Shown here: piece after piece, positions 47,884 to 58,808 of the stretch
Position numbering within the stretch: position 1 is the stretch's first letter
Layout: every line of letters begins with the position of its first letter
Translations under genes and position numbers: made by a program
Origin: Synchiropus splendidus
Lineage: Eukaryota > Chordata > Actinopteri > Syngnathiformes > Callionymidae
Length of the DNA: 64,000 nt
Assembly (NCBI RefSeq): GCF_027744825.2
Contig: NC_071347.1
Coordinates: 18,478,001-18,542,000 of the forward strand
Direction of reading: 5' to 3'
Notes under the pieces: generated by a model
Seen by the model: only the letters and a program-made list of their open reading frames with translations
Told to the model about the DNA's origin: nothing
Databases searched by the model: none

Positions 47884-48733
47884 CTTCACCTTTTCATTCA
47901 CCCATGAACTTCTTCCTCTTCTTCATCTCAAAACTCTTGCCCCAACACGGCCTGTCCTCCGCACAACCCATCTGTCATCCCTAACTGCGTCTCCAAACTT
48001 CTCCACTCTTGCTTCCTGAGTACGTTGCAGCAGCCCTTGTCATTTTATTCGCAGGCATTGCAGTTGTCTCTACCCTTCCACCCTGCCTGCACTCTCTTCT
48101 TGACCTACTTATTTCTTTGTGATTCTTGCTCTCTCTGGCTTCAGAACGTCTCTGCTGAGACTCCAGTGATCCAGGTACCACTGACGAACTACAAGTCGGA
48201 TACCGTCTTCACCAACCACTTTACTGTGCTGCCTGTAGTCTCCCATAGTGAATGAACATTTGTGCTTCTCGCAGATGATCACACTTTGTCAGCTCCAGTC
48301 ATCAGTGATTCAGCCACATCAAACTCCAAACAATCCAGATGGTTGTCTGTTGTGGTTTCACTGCTTACAACTTGTGATCGCTACCTTGGTGCGTTTGTGC
48401 TGCCTTAGCTGTCGAAATGTGGAAAACGTTCCTTCAAATACACAGGCCATAACGGCAATGGTTTGTCAGGCTGTTTGTGTGCAAAATAACTCAAAAATTG
48501 GTGGACTCATTTCTCCTACTGAGGGTCACACGACCAGTTACGCTTCAAAAACAAGCACAAGCCAGAAATCCTAGCTTCATAAGACACAATGCAGTATTGA
48601 ATTATTTCAATAAATCAACATTCGTGTGCCTGCGGTGACAAAAGTAGCAACATTTCAACTTTCAATTTATCCATAGCTGGATAAAACTACATAGAGAGCA
48701 GTCGATGTATGTTGACGAGACTTCTCAACACTA

Positions 48734-48747
48734 CTGCCACCTGCTGC
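48734..48747 (-). promoter_or_regulatory. CTCF-core-like motif, one mismatch
   Basis: The minus strand reads GCAGCAGGTGGCAG, one base from the core CCANNAGRKGGCRS. Confidence 0.3.
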
Positions 48748-50564
48748 CCGATTGAGCACATTGCCCTTAGAATATATCCAAGCCGAATTATATACACGAG
48801 GCTTTAATATCAAAATCAGTTCCGGTGAAAATTGGCAGCACTACAGCGAATAGCTCTTAATATCCGGACATCTTGCACCTCTGCAACTTGAGCTACAATT
48901 TATTTTCATTGTCAATGCTAATTTTTTTTATAATAATTTTAATAATAATTTAAAATCTAAAAATGAAATTATGGTGAAAATAGAAATACCTTCAAGTAGA
49001 ATTAATAATAACATTTAAAAAATGAAATAAATATTTGTGATCATGATGCAAAATGAAGGGAAAAAATTCATAGGAATATATATGATCGATACAAGAGTGC
49101 AATGTCTTCCACGTACATTCCAAAAAAAAAAAAAAAAAAAGTGAAATTTCATCCACGTCTCACCTGCGAGCCGAGCCAATCTCTTCGCTCCTCAGAGAGG
49201 CCACATGGGTCAGACCCCAGCGGATGATGTCTGATATGACCTCTGACCCCAGGGTCCTTGATTGGCCATCGCTGTTTAGATGATGGGCCAAACAAAAGGG
49301 AACTTGGCTGTGATTCTGTTTGTCTGCAAACAAAAAAGACACTCAATTTAGCCAAGTCCTGATTAGGTTGTTCCTGCGGAGACAGGTAATTCCCACTAAT
49401 GACGCCTGCAGAGAGGCAGCAGGAGGAGAGCGAGGATTGGTGGACGGATGGCGATGATGCAGGCATGTGGGGGAACATCGCTGTGGAACAAGTGGGCATC
49501 ATCACAAAAAGCACACCATCAATTTGGATGGTTAAAATCCCAGCTCCACATGTGATGCTTTCCAAAAATAAAGCAGCAGTGTCGTCCATGGGAATTCTGA
49601 CAGTGCTGCAGCATGTGGAGCTTGATGCTCCAAATACTGCTCACATCACAGGCTGAAAATAGTCTCCAGCAGAGGGCACCATGGGTGATTTCTATTTTTA
49701 GAAGTTGACTAAGATCTCTGAAGGGGATTAGAGGCTTCCTGAGGATGCTTCGCTCTGTTTTCAAGCAAAAAAAAAAAAAGATGTTTCCGCTAAGGTTGTG
49801 ATGCAGCTGCTGAACAACTCCTCACCCATCCTCATCCTCATCTGTCACCATGTCACACCTCACTGGAGGAGCTTTTCATTCCCTAGCCAGGTGACACTGG
49901 AGCAATTTAAGATGCTGCAATGGACGAAATCTGATATGGACTACGAGTGGATTCAAACCATTTTTGGCAGCTCTAAACTTGTCTCAGTTGCTATGGACAC
50001 AGATGATGTTTTTCCATTTCATTTTCTGCATTTTCTGTGTCCATGACAACAAAACATGCGTTAGAGGAGATAGTGTACGTTGCTAGAAAACATCAAGTTC
50101 TTCGTCATGTTTCAAATATGTCTCCATGTAATACGTCATTGTCTCGATTGAAAACATGAACTTTTTTTTTGTGACAATGTTTCCTATTCTCAGGCCCCAA
50201 AGCAACTTTTAATGAACTGTATTATATATCAGATGCGTACGCACAGCTTCGTTTGTAATGTATCTATTTCATCACACATTGTATTTCACATTATATCAAC
50301 CTTATAGCAGTATCATGTACATTGGTGTTACAAAACTATTCCAAGCTGAAACCTCACAGTTTTTATTGTTATTTCAGTTCTTTGTTTATTTTTACTTGTA
50401 TTTTTGAATAAACACATTTATGTTTTTGTTGTATTCAAACTGTGTCTATATTTCTAATTTATACTTTTTCACAATTAAATCCATATGATATGAAAACATT
50501 TCACTTCTTTTAACTCCCGTTGTTTCATTTAATGTTTTGTCATTTTTGGGATGTGTCTCTGTAA

Positions 50565-50578
50565 CCACTAGGTGGCAG
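50565..50578 (+). promoter_or_regulatory. CTCF-core-like motif
   Basis: CCACTAGGTGGCAG matches the core CCANNAGRKGGCRS fully. Short motifs of this type are also spread by fish repeats, so function is uncertain. Confidence 0.4.
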
Positions 50579-50850
50579 TGTCCCCACAGTGACTTGCAGT
50601 TGAGGCTCATTATCAGCCGCCGATGAGGCTGCACTTCTGAGAAAAGGCACATTCAGGATTTTACCTGAATATTTAAGAGGGATAAAGGCACACTAGAACA
50701 TCAACAATCAAACAAACCTGACGCAGACTCCACATACGAGTGAGCTTGGTGCCTTGCCATGGCCAGCGGCTAGCTTTCCAGGGTCTCCTCTCCCTCCATG
50801 CAGCTGATACAGGCTCAAACCAGGAGCGGGCTCTTTACAGCAATAAGCAG

Positions 50851-50907
50851 AAGAAAATGTTAGAATTCAAAGCTTTGAAATCTAATCTAATGAAGGACAA
50901 AATACTC
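50851..50907 (+). repeat. 57-bp direct repeat, copy 1
   Basis: From aagaaaatgttagaattcaa to ggacaaaatactc this matches 53266-53322 at all but one base, where g replaces t. Confidence 0.9.
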
Positions 50908-52620
50908 CAGAAGTAAGAACAGTCAAGAACAACTTAAATAAATCTCACACAGCACAAATCATTATTGGCTAATGCTTTTCTACACCCTTCCCTCCTTTAA
51001 ATATAGAGGACATTTCCTCGTCTCTATGATGAACGCTTGGGCTCAAAGGTGAATGTCTAGCTGGCAAAGAGAATTGAACACAAAACAACTAACAACACTG
51101 AGGAACAAACAGGACGAGGGTGGGTTGCAACCAGAAGTCTGAGTGGCAGCTCACTGAGCCAATCATCGCAGAGGATACTCACCCCTAGACCAATGGGTCG
51201 CACGGCATTAAATAAATTACATACCTATCGCACTCAGTCTCCTACGATATAATGGAACATCTACGATATAATTCAACACTTAAACTTTACAAACCATGGA
51301 TAAACACGACCAGCGTCGACGTTCCCACACTTTGGTTGGGAGGTAGCACATTCAGGCGCAGCAGCACTACCTGTCGGAGGGGGAGGGGCCAGTCCGAAGT
51401 CCACTTTTATACTTATATATATCATGTTAAATGTAAAATGAGCCCAATATTAGTCAAAAGACTCTTTACGTAACTGTAAAGGTACACAAACTACATCGAG
51501 TAGCTAATAGTAATCTTCTTCTACTCATCTACATGTAGCTTGGAAGATGGGCGACACCTCAATGTTGCCATCTAGCGGTCAGCTGTGTGACGCACACGCT
51601 GTTTCCTGGTCAAATAAACAAGTAAGAACCTAAATAGCCACACGTTTAAGTTCAGTACCAGAATTCTGGGTAAACACACGGTTATGTAAGTGTCAATGAA
51701 TTCCTATCAAGTGAGGGATTATTGGGATGATCGTCACCCTGTGATGATGACTTATATTTGTCGTTGTTGTTGTTGTCAGATGAGACGTCTAAGAGAGATG
51801 TGAGGGAGAGAAGAAATTCCCGTGGAAACACTGCAGCAAAAAGGGAGAGAAAGGGGGTATAAAAGATCACAACCTCAAATATCAACTCTGCGCAGTGTTG
51901 CCAAGTCTTGTTGCTATGGAGATTGCATCCTACTGCAGGTGTGAGTAACGACAGAGGAAGTCAACTGTGCTTCCCTCTCCGTGTCTCTCGCTGCTCCTCT
52001 GTATTGTGCACAATCCCCGCTGCATGTGTGAGCACATGTGAGCGCGTCCTCCTCAGACGTGATCATGAACAGTCTTGGGGATCCTAAGTCGCAAACATCT
52101 TTACATCAGCGGCTGTAAGTATGTTTTCTGCACGGCGTCAGGGGAATCGTCTCCAAAGGCAGCGGCAGACTTGTGGACTGTGTAATGTAATGAGGCCTCC
52201 GGATGGGTGTGTGCAGTGTAAGCTGAACAAACATACATGCAGGGGTCCTGAGATGCCAGGAGACGCGCAGTGAAGCGCGGTGACATAACTCTGCGCCCTG
52301 TGTTGGGAAGAATTCAATTAAAGATCAGAGCCGATGATGTGAAATGACATGTTGTAAAACAATTTCCTCTGAAGATGCAGTTCCATGTTCACTTGAGTAG
52401 GTAGAACACTCCTCTTCTTTTTGTCATGGTTGGTTACGTGGAGTTATTGACATCACATTTATAAAACACTATCAATTCCGCACATTTGTGAGGGCATTTG
52501 TGTCATCAGAAGCTGTAAATTTAAATGGATTTTATCTAAATGTATTTCTTAGATGTAGCTTTCTTCCCCATGTGAAATGGTTAAACAATATGGCCGCTTC
52601 ATGCCTGCATAGATTTGAAA
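50908..52620. other. Intergenic DNA, no gene seen
   Basis: This stretch has normal base composition and no recognisable gene. A GTT-type short run lies near 51760-51776. Confidence 0.45.
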
Positions 52621-53265
52621 TCTAAATCAAAATAGTATGTTTCAATCTTAATCTTAAGAGAAAATATACATCATATATGCTGTATATTCTAAAATATATA
52701 TTATATATTATAAAACTATATTACAATATAATAGATATTTTACAATATACATTAAATCTTAATCAAACCAAAATCTCCAATCTATAATTTAATGTATTTT
52801 ATATTACATGTAAAAAAAAATTTAAATATTATGTATCAAATTCCATCTTAATCTGAGTGTAAATTAAGATTGTAAATATTTAAGTTTTAGTGTTAATCTT
52901 AACTGATAAATCTGAAATCATATATCAAGTTTAAATGTTTACCTAAATACTTAGCTTTAAATATGTAAAGCACATATAAAGTTGAAGTCGGACTGTAATA
53001 TATATTAAAACATGCAATTAATCAATTAAATGTAAAATCTTAAATATAAAATCAGAATGATAGTTTAACTAGCTAATATTATTTTAAATTTCAAGTTTAA
53101 AATTCCGTCTTAATTATGTAAATCTTCCGTCTACATCCAAATTTAGCATCAAATATTAAGTTTAAATGAAGTCGAAATATAAAATACGCATATTAAATCA
53201 AAGTCTATATTGAAATCTTAATGTGGATATGAAATTTAAACAGTAATTAAGTACTAAGTTTAAGT
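52621..53265. repeat. AT-rich degenerate repeat tract
   Basis: Words such as aaatcttaat, taaatgtaaa and aagtttaaat recur irregularly over about 640 bp with very few G or C. It looks like a decayed AT-rich satellite. Confidence 0.6.
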
Positions 53266-53322
53266 AAGAAAATGTTAGAATTCAAATCTTTGAAATCTAA
53301 TCTAATGAAGGACAAAATACTC
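53266..53322 (+). repeat. 57-bp direct repeat, copy 2
   Basis: It is the near-identical partner of 50851-50907 and abuts the right end of the AT-rich tract. Confidence 0.9.
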
Positions 53323-55375
53323 ACAGTGATATTGAATTAAATTCACGTCAGATGACTGTTTCATTTGTCAGACAAATAAAGGAAAGCAGCATGTTGCTAT
53401 TGACAAAAATCAACCCTAATGTGAAAACTGTCCATTTGCAGCCAAGATGTCTAACAAATATTGCATTTGTGTGGCAACAATATTTCTTCCGCAAGACTTC
53501 CACCCTCACATTGACTTGTCCTATTCTATCAAATTTGGAGCTGTTGTTATGCACTGCAGGCGGCGGCTGCTCGGCTTCCTCGTGGCTTTGAGTCTAACCG
53601 ATGCGGACTGAGAGAGGCTTATTAATCCCGCAGCTACAGCTTCACTCTGAAGGCCACTATGGTGGAGGGAAAACACTCGCCATGTGACATAAATAGACTT
53701 CTAATGTTGATCATCTGAATATACAGTACGAAGTCGGAATGTGGCGCCGTTCGATGGGCTGTTGTCAGTAACAGAGGCTGAGGTTTTCACAGCTCAGTCG
53801 GTCTGTGTATATCTGTGCGAGCCCGCACACTTGCATTACCCTGCATAAAGGCTCACCCGAGGGTCTGAATTTGTTCATCATTTCATTTGTGGAGGAGAGA
53901 TTACGGCAGAAGCTCGGCGTCTGCAGCGAAAGTCAGATTCCTTTTTATCCTCTGTTGTTGCTGAAATCAAGCAGAAACATGGCTTTTAATCCCGCGACAC
54001 TATCACTATTTATTTATGGCCCAACGGATTCCTGACACCAAAATTTGAACCCATGAAAAAAAAAAAAATTCTTCCTCTTAATATATCCATTTTGGAGTGT
54101 CAAGAATTGGAAATTAAAGTTGTTATCTACTTCGTTTTAAACACCTTTCCAGGTATATTTCAGATTCACTCTTAAACTAACTTGTTCTTCATCGCACACC
54201 CTGCCCTCCCCTCTAAACCTGCTGCTTCCTAACTCCCTCTGGGTTCCAGCTTTCCTTGTCAGAAACCTCCTCCAGCTCTTCTGAGGAATAGCACCACACT
54301 TCAAGGACAACAAAGAGTATCTTCATGAATATCCTCCTAGATTGAAACCCTCGGACCACGGAGCTGTCCAGGATGATATAAAGCAGAGCTAAGCTGAAAG
54401 GAAAAGGCGATTGATGGCAACAGGATACCGGCTTCCTGGTTGTGATAAAAATCATTTTTATTAGATTTTTTTCCAATTTCTTATGGGTGATTGGTGGAAA
54501 TATGAATGCCATTTTTTTAAAGTAATGTTTCATGTTAAGAAGATGTTTACAAACCTATTTGCTCCTTGACTTCCTGACCCCTGAACTGTCCTTCTCCTCT
54601 CACCTTGGACCTTTCTTAAATCACCCATTCGCCTCAGTGGTCGCTCACATGTATCACAAGCTCTTTCTTGTCTTCTGGATTTGTCTCCTCCGGAAGTGTA
54701 GCATCAAGAGTCCAACACAACACAAACAACTTCCACATCTAAAGACGCTGAAACCGCAGCGACCTCACAGAGGTGACTCCGTCTCCAGGCCGACTGGGAG
54801 TGGGACGGTGGCGCTTGGTTTTCGGCCACCATAAGAGACCATCAAGGATCATTAGCACCCTTTGATAGTCCTGATGATAGGTCTGCTGCGAGAAGGCAGC
54901 CCAGGGAAAGGTCAGCGTATGGATCTTAATCTGACCTCACCCCACGACTGGCAGCATCTGTCATCATTAGATGTAACTTAACAGGGATTGAGTGGTTCCA
55001 GGACAATATTGGCAATAACCTGCACATGTTCTTCCAAATATCAGTTTTGAGATGATGCCTCCAACAACATCCCCTCACGGCGGTTACAACAGACATTAGA
55101 CTGCTACATAGGGGTTTATTTATTTATTATTATTCAAAGTCATATACAATTTATTATATTTTATTTATTATATATTATATAATGGCTGAACTCAGCCATT
55201 CATACTTCCAATGAGCGACAGCGCATTAAATATGTCTGATCAATACGAGCATACTAAACCTAATATTGCCTCTAATATTTAATAATGACATATATAATTT
55301 ATTTTGACTCATGTGAGCACATCCCACTTTTTTGATAGTCTTGGTAAAGGAAATCTGAGCTTGTGTTTATATGTA
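53323..55375. other. Intergenic DNA, no gene seen
   Basis: No coding family or RNA gene is recognised. An A run lies near 54056-54068. Confidence 0.45.
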
Positions 55376-55381
55376 TAAAAC

Positions 55382-55426
<45 letters not shown>

Positions 55427-55437
55427 TATATATATAA
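55376..55437. repeat. (TA)n/(CA)n compound microsatellite
   Basis: TA units surround a central acacacacaca run. Confidence 0.93.
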
Positions 55438-55442
55438 TGTTT

Positions 55443-55780
55443 TAGTACTTTGAAATTGTAGCAACCATCAAAATATTAGAATTATCTGCCCTTTAAATAG
55501 GTTTTTGCCTACAAAAATAGTATAAATATAAATATAAATATAATAGTGAATGACCTCAGTCGGACAGCAGCCATTTGATTTTTAATAAATAATGTGATTA
55601 TTTATTTGTTTATTTTTTATCTTATATGTAATCCCGCTAGGTCTAAAAATGATAAAATTATATAATATTTATATAAATATAAATATAAATTAATACTTTA
55701 AAAGATTGTAACCATCAAAATATTAGAATCATCTTGCTTTTCAATAGGTTTTTGCCTCCAAAATATATAAATATAAGTAT
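55443..55780 (+). repeat. Two diverged direct copies of an approximately 90-bp segment
   Basis: Copies at about 55443-55540 and 55691-55780 share accatcaaaatattagaat, ataggtttttgcct and a trailing ataaatata tract. They start about 245 bp apart. Confidence 0.75.
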
Positions 55781-56685
55781 ATATAATAATGTAAATTCAG
55801 TAATGCAGAAGAAAAATGTTGCCAGTGAGGGTGATATCATTGAGTGGCTGGTGATGAATTCTTTATATATTTAAATTATAAATAAGTACAAATGAGTGTA
55901 TCTACACCCATGCAACTCAACTAAATATGGTTTATATCACAAATTTCATTTTAACACAAAACATGTCACACAATTAAAATCCAAGCTAGAAGATGTGGGT
56001 CTCCACGAACCAATAAGTGAGGCAGCTCGACATTCCGCTGGAGACATTATCATAAGCTCCGCATCGGCCCGGAAGCTGTGTGGTGAAACGACAAGAAAAG
56101 CATAAAACATAAAAATAAGACGATGCTTTGAGGAGGAAGAGACTGGTTATGTAACGGAGCGGCTTGTTTACGTGTCCCCTCTGAGTTCATGTTAGCTGAT
56201 GGGAGACACCCTGCCTCTGCTGCTCTTCTCGGGCTCTGCCACATCGCATTAGTGTTTTTTATTCATAGTGTCTGGTAATTGGCCTACTTTGAGACGGAGG
56301 CTGTCTCTTGTACAGTGAGAGACAGTCATGGAAATGGCACTTGGAGAAAACACAGAGGAAACATCTTGAATCCAAAAAACATCCATTATAGATTTTGAGA
56401 AAATCAATGCTGCCGTTATTGCACAAATTTGACATTGAACGTATCATTTATTGACTTTCACGGTACATCATTAAAATGCTGTTGTGACCAAAAGTCGATG
56501 CCAGACTCATAAAAAAATAAAATAAAAAAAAACTGAAACAAATGTTTGAGATGATGAATTCAGACATCTGGGTGCAACTTGAAGAAGAGCCAGTGAGGTT
56601 TCTATGCTCGAGTAAATAATGGTTTCGAGACCGAAAATATTTTTTTTAACTCCAGGAGTCTAACTCAAAGAATATCAACGAATAA
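55781..56685. other. Intergenic DNA before the minisatellite
   Basis: AT-rich to 55900, then ordinary sequence. No gene is recognised. Confidence 0.45.
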
Positions 56686-58808
56686 TTGTACACATCTAAG
56701 TAAGTTCCTGTCATCCAAGATTCCATTCAGACAGCAACATATCGGGTCACTGAATCGCACACATCTAAGTGAGTTCTTGTGATCCAATTCACCAGAAAGA
56801 CCGCAACATATCGGCTCACTGAATCACACACATCGAAGTGAATCCCAGTGATCCAAGTCGCCAGAAAGACAGCAACATAATGGCTACTGAATCACACGCA
56901 TCAAAGTGAGTCCCATTGATCCAAGTCGCCAGAAAGACAGCAACATAATGGTCACTAAATCGCACACATCTAAGTGAGTCCCCGTGATTCAAGATGCCAG
57001 AAAGACAGCAACATAATGGCCACTGAATCGCACACATCTAAGTGAGTCCCTGTGATTCAAGATCCCAGAAAGACAGCAACATAATGGTCACTAAATCGCA
57101 CACATCTAAGTGAGTCCCCGTGATTCAAGATGCCAGAAAGACAGCAACATAATGGCCACTGAATCGCACACAACTAAGTGAGTCCCTGTGATTCAAGATC
57201 CCAGAAAGACAGCAACATAATGGTCACTAAATCGCACACATCTAAGTGAGTCCCCGTGATTCAAGATGCCAGAAAGATAGCAACATAATGGCCACAGAAT
57301 CGCACACATCTAAGTGAGTCCCCGTGATTCAAGATGCCAGAAAGACAGCAACATAATGGCCACTGAATCGCACACATCTAAGTGAGTCCTTGTGATTCAA
57401 GATCCCAGAAAGACACCAAAATAATGGTCACTAAATCGCACACATCTAAGTGAGTCCCCGTGATTCAAGATGCCAGAAAGATAGCAACATAATGGCCACT
57501 GAATCGCACACATCTAAGTGAGTCCCCGTGATTCAAGATCCCAGAAAGACAGCAACATATTGGCCACTGAATCGCACACATCTTAGTGAGCCCCCGTGAT
57601 CCAAGTTGCCAGAAAGACAGCAATATAATGGCCACTGAATCGCACACATCTTAGTGAGTCCCCGTGATTCAAGATGCCAGAAAGACAGCAACATAATGGC
57701 CACTGAATCACACACATCGAAGTGAATCCCAGTGATCCAAGTCGCCAGAAAGACAGCAACATAATGGTCACTAAATCGCACACATCTAAGTGAGTCCCTG
57801 TGATTCAAGATGCCAGAAAGACAGCAACATAATGGCCACTGAATCGCACACATCTAAGTGAGTCCCTGTGATTCAAGATCCCAGAAAGACAGCAACATAA
57901 TGGCCACTGAATCGCACACATCTTAGTGAGTCCCCGTGATTCAAGATGCCAGAAAGACAGCAACATATTGGCCACTGAATCGCACACATCTAAGTGAGTC
58001 CCCGTGATCCAAGTCTCCAGAAAGACAGCAACATATTGGCCACTGAATCGCACACATCTAAGTGAGTCCCTGTGATTCAAGATCCCAGAAAGACAGCAAC
58101 ATAATGGCCACTGAATCGCACACATCTAAGTGAGTCCCTGTGATTCAAGATCCCAGAAAGACAGCAACATAATGGTCACTGAATCGCACACATCTAAGTG
58201 AGTCCCTGTGATTCAAGATCCCAGAAAGACAGCAACATAATGGCCACTGAATCACACGCATCAAAGTGAGTCCCAGTGATCCAAGTCGCCAGAAAGACAG
58301 CAACATAATGGTCACTAAATCGCACACATCTAAGTGAGTCCCCGTGATTCAAGATGCCAGAAAGACAGCAACATAATGGCCACTGAATCGCACACATCTA
58401 AGTGAGTCCCTGTGATTCAAGATCCCAGAAAGACAGCAACATAATGGCCACTGAATCGCACACATCTAAGTGAGTCCCCGTGATTCAGGATGCCAGAAAG
58501 ACAGCAACATATTGGACACTGAATCGCACACATCTAAGTGAGTCCCAGTGATCCAAGTCGCCAGAAAGACAGCAACATAATGGCCACTGAATCGCACACA
58601 TCTAAGTGAGTCCCTGTGATCCAAGTCGCCAGAAATACAGCAAGATGTTGGCTCACTGAATCGCACTCATTTAAGTGACTCCCAGTGATCCAAGTCGCCA
58701 GAAAGACAGCAACATATTGGCCACTGAATCGCACACATCTAAGTGAGTCCCTGTGATTCAAGATCCCAGAAAGACAGCAACATTTTGCCACTGAATCTCA
58801 TGCATCAT
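56686..58808. repeat. 68-bp minisatellite, about 31 copies
   Basis: The unit is 68 bp with the fixed words tcgcacacatctaagtgag, then gtgattcaagat, ccagaaagacagcaacat and a ggccactgaa end. Unit 2 is 69 bp and the others I checked are 68 bp. End units (1, 2, 29, 31) are the most diverged, while the interior is homogeneous, as expected from unequal exchange or slippage. Two main variants differ at ccccgtgattcaagatgcc versus ccctgtgattcaagatccc. Rare variants recur exactly 20 units apart. Reading frames crossing the array are by-products of the repeat. Confidence 0.97.

Larger units (their letters stand above)
45913..50564. other. Intergenic DNA, no gene supported
   Basis: A TA-rich microsatellite lies at 47829-47883 and an A run near 49122-49140. 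A 146-codon minus frame at 49149-49589 shows no family likeness. Confidence 0.45.

Noticed and set aside
49149..49589. 146-codon minus frame
   Set aside because: No family likeness, and another minus-strand frame overlaps it. Length alone is not enough in 64 kb.
56816..58791. Long minus-strand reading frames with repeated CAIQWPLCCCL-type words
   Set aside because: They lie wholly inside the 68-bp array. The unit length is not a multiple of three, so the frame cycles through the same words, and there is no upstream gene structure. They are by-products of the repeat.
56686..58808. CRISPR-like look of regularly spaced repeats
   Set aside because: The whole 68-bp unit is repeated with no unique spacers, and the genome is eukaryotic.
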